Shown here piece by piece: positions 11,541-22,510 of a stretch of DNA of 64,000 nt. Position 1 is the stretch's first letter, and each line of letters opens with the position of its first letter. Below the pieces are notes generated by a model. The model had not been told where the DNA came from. It searched no databases and saw only the letters and a program-made list of their open reading frames with translations. Made by a program: the position numbers and the translations under genes. This stretch comes from Sciurus carolinensis (lineage: Eukaryota; Chordata; Mammalia; Rodentia; Sciuridae). The stretch is from assembly GCF_902686445.1 (NCBI RefSeq), contig NC_062215.1:31456750-31520749 (forward strand), written 5' to 3'.

Positions 11541-12329
11541 GTGCCTACTACGCCTATTGGGAGAAGGGACTCATCTCCTTGGACTCCCCTCCTGTGGTAT
11601 GATGGAGGTGACTGCTGAGTTTTCCAATGGGGAGGGGGCGTTATTCTCAGACCCTCTTTTAAACATCACGTGGCCTCTGCCCAGTCTCCCAGCATTTTCC
11701 CCTCATGTCACCAAAGCTCGGGCCTGTAGTGACCTCGACACCCAGCCGGCCCCCTGGAGCTGACCCCAGGCTGGGCCGAGGGGCGGGGGGAGGGTGGGCG
11801 GCCGCTTTGTCCTGCCTGACAGGCCCTTCACAATGGGGACACGTGTCTTTCACACCTACCCTGGGGGCGGAGTGCCGCTGAAACTTGACCCCCGAGGAAT
11901 GGGGGGGGGGGGATCAGAGCGCGCCCACCCAGATCCCGCCACCCCTCCCGTCTTGCCCCCCCAACCCAATATCCAGCCCATGTTAACCCTTTGCACGCCC
12001 GGAAGCTAAGGCTGTTGGAGTTGAGGTGATCCCTTGGAATCAACAACGCACAGCCTTGGTGATCTTGCAGACCCGAGCCCCAGAAATCCCAGGACTTCAG
12101 CTGGAATTGCGAGGGGTAGCTGGGAGATTTGACACTCACCTCCGCCTCCCGCAAGACCTAAGGAAGACATTGAGGTCCAGGGTTTCGGGGAGGGGGTCTG
12201 ATTTGGAGGTAAAACTCGCCACTTCTGGGATCTGCTTTTGGGTACGCCCCCACTCTGGACACTTACTCCACTCGGGCGGGGAGGGGGAGTTGGAATTCAG
12301 AATCCGGATCTTTGCGCTTTAGGATTAGA
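11541..12329. other. Downstream NOG flank, GC-rich, no gene seen
   Basis: Contains C/G homopolymer runs (for example G11 near 11901-11911). No coding family or repeat recognised. Confidence 0.4.
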
Positions 12330-13260
12330 GACAGAGGGTGTGCTCTCTTAAAGAGACGCGCCAACATCAGCCCACTCCACCCCGTAAAAAGCCAACTTCT
12401 TAGGAGCTGCGCTTGACTCGCGTGAGTCCCTCCGCCTCAATCCCGGGTGGCGCCCATCGGCGCAGCTCCACGTGGGCCCGCTTCCTGACACTGCTCCCCG
12501 CTCCCTTTATTTATCTTGGACTCCAAAGTCGCTCTCCTTTGCTCCCTCCCTACCCCCGCCCCGCCGGCCACCTCCTCGCGCCTCTGTCCTACCGCCCCCC
12601 CCCTCCGAGTCCGGAGTCCCGACGAATCTATGCTAATTATTTCAAACCTGCGCTCGGTCCCCAGCGCAGTCTCAATGCCCTCGGCCCCGCCCGCCCTGTC
12701 CCTCCAGCCGGGCGCTTTCTTCCCTCCCGACGCAGCCTCGGTGGCTCCTCATTTCAATAGCCTGGCCCGGGAGCCGGAGCCCCCTCCCCGGCGCTGCCTC
12801 CGTCAGCCGTGGGACAGACGTTAGGGTATTCATTAACTGAGAGCGGAGGAATAACGGCATTATTCCCCCCAGAGAGGGCACCCTGCCCCCGCGACTATCT
12901 GAGGCTTCATTGTAAAAGGATTAAAAGTTAAAGACCTCCATCTTATGATTCTTTCATTTAATCTTCCTGGCGCCTGGGAGACACGCTGGATGGATGATGG
13001 CTTTTAAAATATTCCTAATGTCGGCTACCTTAAGACTCCAAGCCGGGCAAACAAACGTAATTTATTTCCAGAAGAAAGGGGATATTGAGATGTTTAAGTT
13101 TATGAACCGCCGTCCCCATGTATATTTGTTAAGTTCTGACAAATACCCAAATAACGTTAAAATCAGCCATTCATCACTTATGAATTTATGCAAAACTTTC
13201 TGTGCCCCGGGCCAATATTTTTTTAGACAGAGTTTCACTTGCGAGGGGCGGAGGAGGTGA
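12330..13260. promoter_or_regulatory. Candidate enhancer downstream of NOG (GC shoulder plus AT-rich core)
   Basis: Repeat-free. The GC-rich shoulder contains TCCACGTGGGC and the POU/homeobox-like ATGCTAATTA (about 12630). It is followed by a perfect inverted repeat GGAATAA-CGGCA-TTATTCC (12848-12866). The AT-rich core (12900-13240) carries GCAAACAAACG (FOX-type), GTAATTTATTT, TGTTTAAG and TTTGTTAAG. The abrupt composition change with no repeats is typical of conserved developmental enhancers. This is inferred and conservation was not tested. Confidence 0.45.
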
Positions 13261-13339
13261 GGAGCAGGGAAGAGGAGGGGGTTTGGTGGGGGGAGCCGAA
13301 AGCAAGAATTTTCATGCCTGGTAAACACGCGAATTATGC

Positions 13340-13510
13340 GAAGAGAGTTATTCCCAGCTGGGCGGGCAGCCAAAACTCGGAGAGCGCGCCGAGGCCAGCG
13401 CCCCCACCCCCACGTTGGCAATGTCATTGGATTACAATGCGAGGTCTTCCCCTCAGCGACGCCCCCTCCTCCCTCCGCGGGCCCGCCCGCCCGCGCCCCT
13501 CCTCCCCACC
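13340..13510. promoter_or_regulatory. Second, small CpG island with promoter-like elements
   Basis: A dense CpG patch containing an inverted CCAAT box (CATTGGAT, about 13425-13432) and GC boxes (CCGCCCGCCCGCGCCCC, about 13483-13499), followed by AGACGTGACAGG near 13597. No coding gene starts here that I can recognise. It could drive a noncoding transcript or be part of the NOG regulatory region. Confidence 0.4.
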
Positions 13511-14621
13511 CCTGCCCACTTGGAAAACTCGCTTGCAGCCGGCGAGCTTCTCGGCTTTCAGAGCAGGAGCCAGCGTGAGCTGGGAGGACCCGGGCTGCAG
13601 ACGTGACAGGCCACAGACCACCGGACTGACAGACCCGAAGTGTAGGCGCAAGGCAGTTCCCGGCGTGAAGACGGGACCCGTCAGGACTCAGGCAGTCCCA
13701 GAAGAAAATAAGGATGTGCTGGTCCTGGAACACGTGCCCGATGCACAACCGGTTACATCTCCACTATGATTACTGTTGATAACACTGTAATACTAATAAT
13801 AGCATCCATGAGGAAAGGAAGAGAGAGCGCTGAGCAAAGAGGCAAGAAAACTGTCCCCCCGGGTCACAGAGTGCCTATCACCCATAAGGGGAAAAAGTGC
13901 TCTAGGTGTGTGTCTTCTGTGGCTTTGACAGCGAGTATCTATGAATTTATACAGCTGCTGGGGGACACCTTCCCAGGGTGGAGATCAGTAACTATTACAG
14001 ATACATGCACATCAACATTTTCAAATCCTGGAAGAGAATGAATGGCAAGCTGTGGGAAGCCTTCACAGCCTCCCATCATGATTGTGAGAATACACTCATC
14101 TCTTTTTTTGCAACCTTTCCCTTGATTCCTTCCTTCCACCCTCTCAACACCCTGCCACACACCACACACCAGCAAACTGAGGCCAAATTTCCAGGGGAAG
14201 CCAGCCCACTCTATGAAGGGCCCTCTGGCCCCCTGAGTCTGGGAATAAGATCTGGTTCCCGGTTGAGCTGGAGAAGTCAGGGGTCCATTATCAGTCTTGC
14301 TTCTGAGACTCCTGGGAAAGGGGGTTGAAGTTTAGTGGCAGCTGCAGGAAGAAGCTGGCTGTGTATTAAGAGCTCTTAGCTGTGCTTGATGGGGACAGCA
14401 GGGGGAGGGCCCAGCCCATATTGGTATTTTGAAGGGGGTGATTCATCCTTTTTCTTTAATGCTCTTGGAATGTCAGGGCTGGAGGGGAGCTTAGATTCCA
14501 TGCCCACCGCTCAATTTACCAATGAGAAGACAGAGTTCTGCAGCCACTTGCTGAAGATCACACCAATTAATACAGTTGGGGTTGGTTAGGTGGTCTCCAT
14601 TGTGCTTCTTCACTGATAGCT
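13511..14621. other. Unassigned sequence with weak MIR-like remnants
   Basis: AATACTAATAATAGCATCC followed by a GAGGAAA-type stretch (about 13785-13820) and TTTACCAATGAGAAGACAGA (about 14515) suggest decayed antisense MIRs. No gene seen. Confidence 0.4.
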
Positions 14622-14662
14622 CGCTCTCTCTCCCTCTCTCTCCTCTCCTCTCCTCTTCTCTA
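14622..14662. repeat. CT-rich low-complexity tract
   Basis: CTCTCTCTCC and CTCCTCTCCT units. Confidence 0.9.
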
Positions 14663-14710
14663 CCCAGTTGACATAATAACAATCCACAAGCTGATCAACC
14701 CTTTCTGTTG

Positions 14711-14890
14711 TACCTATTCAGCAAGCATTTATTCATAGTTTGTTACATGCCAAACGCTGTGCTAGACATTGTCATCTAAAGTCTCTAGTTTTTAAATAAG
14801 GAAACTGGAACTCAAGAAAATTTAAACATCTTGCCCAAAGCCACACAGTAAGTGGCACAATTATAGTCAGAATCCAAGCTACCACCAAAG
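14711..14890 (-). mobile_element. L2/MIR fragments, antisense
   Basis: AAGCATTTATTCATAG with GCCAAACGCTGTGCTAGAC, then CTTGCCCAAAGCCACACAGT with AGTGGCA: inverted MIR/L2 text. Confidence 0.65.
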
Positions 14891-15179
14891 CCTATGCTTC
14901 TTCCAACTATTCTTTGCCTTAAGGACTCAAACACCTGGTTTGGGAAACGTAGCGCATGCTGTTTGGGAGACAGAGTGCATGCTGCACTGTGTGCTGGGAG
15001 GTCTCAACTCAGGCTCTGTGGGATTCATACCTGGTAAGGTACACAAAATGTTTTTATGTACTTTGGTATGTACAAATTCTTCCCCTCCACTGTGATTAAT
15101 AGTGGAGCGTCCAATGCAATAGAGGAGGTAAAAAGTCAAGAACAGAGTAAATGAGAAAAGAGTTAAATCATCAAACAAA

Positions 15180-15560
15180 CCAGACCAGAAAGAGGAGGGC
15201 TCACTGCTGAACTGGGGCAGTCAGAGAAGGCATTTAACTAAAGTCTCAAAGAACAAATTGAATGTCAACCCATTGAAGTGAGGATCAGGGAGGGAAGGGC
15301 ATTTGGATGGAGAGAGCAGTATAGGCATGGTGTTGGAAAAGTATTTGTGTGTTTGGGAAACAGCTCAAACAAACTTTAGCGTAGGATGAATTTGTGCTGA
15401 GGAGAGCAACCAATAAAGTCTGAAAAGCAGGCTGAAGCCAAATTAGGGAAGATTTCTAATGCCAACTATGGGTACTAGACTTTTATTTCTCAAGCAATAG
15501 GGAGCCATTGAGAGCTCTTGAATAGGGCAGAGACACCATCAGAGCATGACAGCAAAAGAC
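15180..15560 (-). mobile_element. L2-type LINE fragment, antisense (left part)
   Basis: Carries AGAGAAGGCATTTAACT and AATAGGGAGCCATTGAGAG text seen in antisense L2 bodies. It appears to resume after the LTR-like block at 15610-16010. Confidence 0.5.
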
Positions 15561-15609
15561 ATAATTTACTCATTCAGTAAATATTCTTCAACACTGTTCT
15601 GGTTTTCTA

Positions 15610-16010
15610 CCAGTTTATAAGAAGCTACACCAAAATTAAGTCTTAACCATTTTATTTTGCTCATGATTCTGCAGGTCAGGAATTCATAAAGGATTTGACT
15701 GGACAGTTTGTCTGTTATACTCACAGTGTCAACTGCGGGCTGGAGGATCCCCTTCCAAAATGGCTTCTAGCACCTGAGAGTCAGCCAGGACCCCAGCTAG
15801 TATGTTGCCCAGAGCCCCTCAAGTCACTTTTCACAGCCTGATGGCTTCATTGGAGTTAGACTTATTTGGTAGCTTCTGGCTCTGAAACTGTCCCAAGAGG
15901 CCTGAATGGAGGCTGCGGGGCCTCTTATGATGTGGCCTCCAACGTCCCAACCGTGTTTCCACCTCAGTCTATTAGTAAGCAAGTCTCCAAACCAGCCCAC
16001 CTTATTTAAG
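15610..16010 (-). mobile_element. MaLR/ERVL-type LTR, antisense, diverged
   Basis: TTTTGCTCATGATTCTGCAG followed by GTCAGGAATTC and later CGTGTTTCCACCTCAG fit an inverted LTR of this group. Family assignment is from recalled text and is tentative. Confidence 0.4.
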
Positions 16011-16129
16011 GGTGAGAACCACCACAGAGCAGCAGGGAATTGGGATCATCTTTAACCTACCTCATAGGAGGCAGTTCTGCATTGTGTGCCCAGACACATA
16101 CATGAAGAGAAAGCCATCTTCAATATATG

Positions 16130-16480
16130 TTTGGTGCCAGTGTCCTGGAGGGACAGGAGATTTGAATAGAGGCTGCTGGGAGGTTAGTGCTGAGGTCCAT
16201 GCTTGAGCAGCCTCAGTGCCAATGAATGCAGACATCATTGGCCAGAAGACTGGAGAGGACTTGGTGACTGCTGACAGGATGTGGGACTTAAGGGAGACAC
16301 CCAATGACCCTGATGTTTCAGTCCTACACAAGACCAGGCAAAGAAGAGGAATCTCGGCTGAATGTGTTCTGCTGCTCCTCTGCCCCACCTCCACAGTACA
16401 GTGCTCCCCATGGTAGTGCTCAGGAAATGCTCACTTCACTGAGTCAAGTGAAGTGAACTGACTTGAGAGGCCATAAGACT
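16130..16480 (-). mobile_element. L2-type LINE fragment, antisense (right part)
   Basis: Possible continuation of the fragment ending at 15560, interrupted by the LTR-like block. A 15-A run follows at 16502-16516. From 16520 to 17155 nothing further is recognised. Confidence 0.35.
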
Positions 16481-17158
16481 CTTCTGGATGAGATTCTTAT
16501 TAAAAAAAAAAAAAAAGTAGAAAGGTAGAACCACAATCTGCAAGACCAACTGAGAGATGGCTACTGTCATCTAGTCCTGAATACAGTGCGATCAGGAGGA
16601 AGTGGGGGACAAAGACAAAACTGAAATGTGTTTTAGAGGAAAGCAGAAGTTGGATCCAGCCTGTATTTTTTGGAGAAAGCAGGAATTTGCTGACTTTGGG
16701 AAGAAGTTGTCCCCTTTAAATAAAACATGCCTCTTTGTATCTCTGCAGTGGTCTCTTCTCCTCATTACACACTTCACTCATCATATTACCTACTAGGACC
16801 ATTGCAGGCACTTGCAAATCAACCAAGATCCCTAGATTAGAGATAAGGAGGAGGTTGAGAATAAAAAGCAAATTTTGATTCTTTTGAAATGAGAAGAAGA
16901 AGCCTAGAAGGCAACTACATACAGAATTTGGAAAGACCATCTGAATATTTAAACTGGGATGTCCTTAAGGTCCTTTACCCTCTTCGTTGGACTGTCAAAA
17001 TTAAGGCTTACCACAGTTAATTGACCTGTCCTAGTTCCCATTATTTTGGGTCAGAAGTGGCGCTAGACAACACTTCCAGATTTCCAATTCAATCCTCCAT
17101 TTACAGTTGTTATAAATGTAAACAGTGTTAGAATTTTAAAAGCACTTTCAAGCACATT

Positions 17159-17356
17159 ATTTTATTTTATTTGTAGTACCGGGATTGAACCCAGGTATAC
17201 TCTACCATTGAGCTATAGCACAGCCCTTTAAATTTTTTTTTTTTTTACTTTGATACAGGATCTTACTAAGTTGCTGAGGCTGTCGTCAAACATGTGATCC
17301 TCTTGCCTCAGTCTCCAGAGCCACTGGCATTACAGGCACATGCTACCATGCCTGGC
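17159..17356 (-). mobile_element. Dimeric ID-B1 SINE, antisense
   Basis: Plus strand reads inverted ID (GGGATTGAACCCAGG ... CCATTGAGCTATAGC), then a T-run, then inverted 7SL/B1 (TCTTACTAAGTTGCTGAGGC ... GGCATTACAGGCACATGC). This fused structure is characteristic of squirrel-family SINEs. Imperfect flanking duplications resemble TCAAGCACATTATTTT. Confidence 0.85.
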
Positions 17357-17369
17357 TCAAGTGCTTGAT

Positions 17370-17999
17370 TTTACATGAAATGAGATGTTGAAACTTCTAA
17401 GTATAGGAGATAGATCTTTCTTACACCCAGAGCCCTGCACAAGGCCTTTCCCCTAACAGCACTTAACAAATATTAACTGGAGGAATAAATGTAGACAGGC
17501 TCATTTCACAGCTAGGAAAACTGATGCTCAGAGCAGATGAGGAAAGGACGGTTGCTCACAGAGCCCATTCCTGATGGTGGAGGCAAGCAGAGATGGATCT
17601 TCGCCTGCGGGGAGATTCAACTGCTGCTATGCCTCTTTGGGGTTGAGCCCCAGAAAACCACCCCACACATCTGCAAATTGCTCGCTAAGTCTGCGTAGTA
17701 AGAATAAGGGAGATAGTGGCAGCCTACCCTTGCCAGGCAAAACAGGCCCTGCAGTGACTGGCTTCAGTGGCCTCTTCCCAGCCTGTGTTATGAAGGACTC
17801 CTGACTGGTGTCCAGTTATGCAATTAAGGGGGGATGAATGGTCAAGCAAGGGAAGTAGTCCTTCCCTCGTTTTGCAGATGTAAAAGCTTGCAGAAACAGG
17901 AAGCCTACCTGCCCAAGATCCAACAGGTAGTTGGTGGTAGATCCAAGTTCCAGCAACTACAGGCTGCTGGAAGCAGTGGGGGTTAGTACTCCCTAACCG
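17370..17999. other. Mostly unassigned, MIR-like remnants
   Basis: TCATTTCACAGCTAGGAAAA (about 17503) and CGTTTTGCAGATGTAAAAG (about 17868) are decayed inverted MIR pieces. No gene. Confidence 0.4.
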
Positions 18000-18375
18000 T
18001 TCTCCCTGATTCCATGCTCCAATCCATTCTCCACGCTATAGCCCAAGTGACCTTAAGACACACATGTGGTCTTGTCACTCCCCTGCTTAAACCCTCTCTA
18101 GGGTTTCCCATGGCTCTGAGGATAAAGGCCAGAGGCCTTACCAGACTGGGGCCCTCCCTCCCCTGGCTCTGGGTTCAAGCCATACAGGCTGTCTTTCAGT
18201 TCCTCTCATACAAAAGTCTCCCACCTCTCTGCACCAGGGCCTTTGCACATGCAGTACCTTCAGTCTGGGTACTCTGCCTCCTTTGCCACCAACAGTCCTA
18301 AATGCCTCCCCATCCTTCAGATCACATTGTTAGGGGTTGCAGGTCTATTCCCCTCTGATCCCTGCTCTCTTGGCT
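18000..18375 (+). mobile_element. L2 LINE 3' region, sense
   Basis: CACTCCCCTGCTTAAACCCT, CAGGGCCTTTGCACATGC and CTGTTCT-type text are hallmarks of the L2 ORF2 end and 3'UTR. The copy is old and carries stops. Confidence 0.8.
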
Positions 18376-18396
18376 ATCTACAGTTTATAGCTGGGA

Positions 18397-18915
18397 CAGT
18401 CATGAATTGTTTAATGACGGGGATACATTCTGAGAACTGCAATGTTAGGTGATCTCATCATTGTGTGAACATCAGAGAAAGTTCTACACAAACAAGCCCA
18501 GATGGTAGCATGCAATCACTACAAGCAGGCTCTTGATGCAATCAAGAGACACAGTAAGTGTGGGATACATGAGACCGTGACCTGTTTCACGGTATACTTT
18601 TTTTAATAAGTAAGAGTACACTCTAAAATAATGATGAAAATCTTCCCTGATGAAAACCAGGTATGTAGCCATTTATTATCAAGTATCATGCATTGTGCAC
18701 CTTGTATGTGCTATACTCTTACACAATTGGCCATGCAGAAAGCTTGTTTACACCAGCGTCACCACAAACGTGTGAGTGATGCACTGTGTTGAACATTACC
18801 CAGCTATGACATCCCTAGGCGATGGAAATGTTTTGCCTTCTTTGTAATCTGATGGGACCATGGTAACATACGCAGTCCATCGTGGACTGAAACAATGCCA
18901 TGCCATGTGTGGCTG
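18397..18915. mobile_element. Tigger-like (TcMar) non-autonomous DNA transposon
   Basis: Begins CAGTCATGAATTGTTTAATG and ends with an imperfect inverted counterpart (AATGCCATGCCATGTGTGGCTG), about 519 bp with no transposase frame. One side is followed by the expected TA; the other appears mutated to GA. Subfamily is from recalled consensus and not certain. Confidence 0.7.
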
Positions 18916-19571
18916 TATTTGTAATTCAGTTATTTGTGTGCTCTTCTGGTAGATAACCTTTTCCCTTTAACTAGCCCTGGTATCCCTGGTCACTGGTGCA
19001 CTTTGGGGTCCATGTAGATGGTCGTTACAGAGAGCCAGGGCTGAGTTCACTGAAAAAGTGGAGTATTACTTGATCTGCTTCCTGGCATAAGCCAGGTTCT
19101 CTGTCTGAGACTCTGAGTACACCAGGAGTTCAGAGTTCAGATCTCTTAAATAGTGATCAAGGGAAAATTTACGAATGTACCCAGTGTGTGATGCAGGGCA
19201 GGAGGCAGAGGGCCCTAAGGGGACTCTATCAGTTCTAGGGATTATAGCGACTCCCAGATTACTGAACCTGAGAGTCCTGTCTCCCTGAGTAGGTGGGGAG
19301 GGATCGCTGAGTTGCCAGATAAGCCCTTCCAGCAAATCAAGGGCCCTCCCTATAAATGGGAGATCGGTACCTAGAAAAGCTTCCCGTCAGAAGAAGCTCA
19401 AAGCATCCAATGATTCATGGGGAACATTCTGAGAAGACTCCCGAGGGTGGGTGAAAGAATCCCTTTTCCCTACATGTGAAATCCTAAAAATGGGAAAGAT
19501 TATCTTATCTGTTAGACAGTTAAAACCTGATCTTTCCTGCCCAGGGAATAATAAAATTAAGCAATGGCTAA
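18916..19571. other. Unassigned sequence
   Basis: No gene or clear repeat recognised. Confidence 0.4.
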
Positions 19572-19720
19572 CTCATGTCTAAAGCTTTACCATTTACAAA
19601 CCACTTTCACATGCATTATCTCTTTCAAATCCACCCGACCGCCCGTGGCCAGAATTTTGATAGATAAGGAAACTGAGACTGAAGAGTAACTTGCCCTGGA
19701 GGCATAAACCTTTCTACTGG
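19572..19720 (-). mobile_element. MIR SINE, antisense
   Basis: TTTCACATGCATTATCTC with AGATAAGGAAACTGAGACT, inverted MIR. Confidence 0.65.
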
Positions 19721-19754
19721 AAGAGAAATTTGATATTATAGAGGAATACAAAAT

Positions 19755-19890
19755 AAAAACACCATGGACTTTGAGAAAGAACAGGCTGGGTTTGGATCCT
19801 GACTCTATGGCTTTTAGCCAGGAAACTTTGTAAAGTACATGACTTCCCTGAGATTGTTGAGCATATTGATATCTACCTTACCAGGGCACT
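19755..19890 (+). mobile_element. MIR SINE, sense
   Basis: CTGGGTTTGGATCCTGACTC followed by a TATGGCTTTTAGCC and CTTCCCTGAG order matches MIR. Confidence 0.6.
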
Positions 19891-20667
19891 GGGATATTCC
19901 AGAATATTCCATCCATGTAACTCCTGGTTGCTTGTGAGAGCCCAGAGAGTGATGGTTTCCTTTCTTCTCCCCAATTCCTGTGCCTGTGCCACAAGCTCCC
20001 CACCCCCCAATCAGGATAGAAGCTGACCATCCTGCTACCCAAGGTGGTGACAGCTACTTGCATAGGTCTTTGTCCTGCAAGGTCCATAAAATAATCCAAT
20101 GAATTCTTCTTTGTCTCAGTGGACTAAATGGTTTTGAGTTTAGTGTTAGTTGTTGGTTTTTGGGTTTTTTTTTTTTTTTCTGTTGTTAATGCTTTTAAGT
20201 CATAAACCACAGAATGAATGAGGGTGGGAAAACCAATGACCAAGGCAAAGCTGAGAGAGATGATAGTGAAATCGAGAGGGAAGGGTACTGGGCAACCAGG
20301 GAATGTGTTTCATATGAACAAAGATGGGAATCCTGCCCAGGTAAACTAGATCTAATTTGTTCTGATTCTAAAAATCCCCTGTTTCTAGTTACTGGCCCTT
20401 AACACGTTGCTCTAGCTATTGAACTTTCCTGGAAATGACTCCCTCTCAGAAGCAGTCTTGCCTGGTGACATTCCAGCCTCACTTCAAGGACAAGAACCTG
20501 GTGAGGAGCAAGATCATCACAGTCACGTTGGACCAAGGCTCCCGTGAGAGTCCACAGGCATTGTCAGCCACGGAGGACCTTAAAGACAACTGTCTACTCT
20601 CAACCACCATCCTGGGAAATGATAAAACAGGCCCAAAAAGGGAGAGTGATGCAATCAACATCCAGCT
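19891..20667. other. Unassigned sequence
   Basis: A T-run at about 20166-20179; no gene recognised. Confidence 0.4.
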
Positions 20668-21032
20668 GCTATCGTGTGGATCTTAAATGTCACCCAAAGG
20701 CTCATGTGTCAGAGTCTTGTTCCCTGGAGTGGTGCTATTAGGAGGTGGTAAAAGCTTTAGAAGAGGAGCCCAGCGGGAGGTCTCCAGGTCACTGGGGATG
20801 TGCCCTTGAAGGGGATAGTGGAACCCAGTCTCTTCCTCTTTCCTTCCTTTTTTATAATTCATCCATGAAGAAAATGGCTTAGTTCCACCACGAGCTCCCT
20901 ACCATAATGTGCTGCCTTGTCACAGGCCCCAAAGCAACTAAAACCTTTAAAACTGTGAGACAGAATAAACTTTTACTTCTTATAAGTTGGTTAACTCAAG
21001 TATTTGTTATAAGAACAGAAAGAGAAATACCA
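20668..21032 (+). mobile_element. Solo MaLR-type LTR, sense
   Basis: Contains GGTGCTATTAGGAGGTGG, TGTGCCCTTGAAGGGG, and near the end ACTGTGAGACAGAATAAAC (LTR poly(A) signal) and a tail running into AAGAACAGAAAGAGAAATAC. It matches the inverted copy at 37605-37966 block by block. No internal retroviral genes flank it. Confidence 0.65.
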
Positions 21033-21759
21033 TAAACCTCAAATTAGAGACCAGGGCCAACAGAGGAACTTTAATGAGGGAAGGGGGCTGCAGATAACTA
21101 ACCTACAGACTCAAGGGTCTTATGCCTGCCAAGTTGGACAACTTTCCAAAATAACGCATTCCAGGACAGGTTGCCCAGGGGCCTGGTTTCTGCTGCTGTC
21201 TTCCTTCTTCACTTCAAAAGCAAGCACTCTGGGTAACCCTGCACTGTAACTCAGCCCACTAGAGCCCCCTGGGGCCTGCTCAGAGATTCCTCTTCCTGGC
21301 TGCATCCTTGGAGATGGGTGCTCCCCAAGAATTCTGATTGGTTCTCTTCTCACTTCCTTTTACATCGTCTGTTCAAGGGGAAACTCTGGGCTCCCTCCAG
21401 TGGGAGCTATCACCCCTGGATGACTACACCCAAATCTCTGCCTCAGGTCAGTTATCTCTCCTGAGTTCAACACCCATAGAGCCAACTACTTCCTGGACTT
21501 CTCCACATCAAGTTCATGTCCGAAGTTGAATCCTAACCCTGTTCCTAAACCTGATCTGAGTGTTTTCAGTTTTCTCATACTTTGAATAGCAGCCCCAGCA
21601 TTCACCAAATATAGAGACTAAAGGTATAGTTCATGTGTATATATGGTCAATATCTTCCTCGCTGTGGCCTGTTTATACCAGGAGAAGCCAGGGCAGAGTC
21701 ATGGCAAAGACTTGAAGGTCATCAAGAGCCATGTGACTGCCATTGGTTCCAGTCAGTGT

Positions 21760-21850
21760 TTCTTTAGAGGTGAAGAAACCAAGACCCAGAGAGGCACAGA
21801 GACCTTCCCAAAGTTGGTTAGCACTAGAGCTGGGAATGGACCCTGTGACA
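21760..21850 (-). mobile_element. MIR SINE fragment, antisense
   Basis: GAGGTGAAGAAACCAAGACC then AGAGAGGCACAGAGACC and AGAGCTGGGAATGGACCC. Confidence 0.65.
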
Positions 21851-22401
21851 CCCATAAAATGCCCTATTACCATTTTCTAATGTTAAAAATCTCTTTTTTT
21901 TTAGAAGTTCAATGTGATTATCTTCTTATTTAGTTCCTGAATGAAGACTTTCTTTAAAGAACATGTAGATTAGACCCCTACTATCCCACAAACGTCAGAG
22001 GGAGCACTGAGAACCTGGAAGAAACACACACTCATAGGATCAGCCATCTCCTGCCTGTCACCAGACCATGGTTCAGCTCTCAGAGACAGGCTGCTGCCAC
22101 TCCTTCCCTGACACATCCCCAGAGATGTAGCCCTGGTGAGTCTGGTACATCAGCACACATCTGATCAGATCCACTTGGTGGACAGAAAGAGCTGAGTTTT
22201 AGAGTGAGAGAGATCTGTATCGGCAACCCACTCCAAGAATCAGCCATAAACCCATCAGTTCTCCTTCCTGACCATGGCCACATTCAGTCCATGTTGTCAT
22301 TTCCATCATCTGTTGAGCACTTATCCCAGATGAGCAGAAATGGTACAGAGTCCACAAGCTTAACACTCCTTGTGCTCCATGGGCAAAATCAGTAGCACCA
22401 A

Positions 22402-22510
22402 CTGTCATTCACTGGGCACTCGCCGTGTGCCAAGCACTCTGCTAAGCCTGCTTCTGCTCATTCCACAAGGTGAGCAGGACTACTGTTTACAGATGAGGAA
22501 ACTGTTTATC
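22402..22510 (-). mobile_element. MIR SINE fragment, antisense
   Basis: CTGGGCACTCGCCGTGTGCC then TTTACAGATGAGGAAACTG. Confidence 0.65.

Noticed and set aside
12865..12885. CTCF-like AGAGAGGGCACC
   Set aside because: The 5' half of the motif mismatches at three positions, so it is weaker than 8507 and 60947.
13062..13748. A 228-codon minus-strand gene at the second CpG island
   Set aside because: No domain or signal peptide, and it crosses both the AT-rich candidate enhancer and the CpG island. Better explained as regulatory DNA; the island's promoter-like elements are reported separately.
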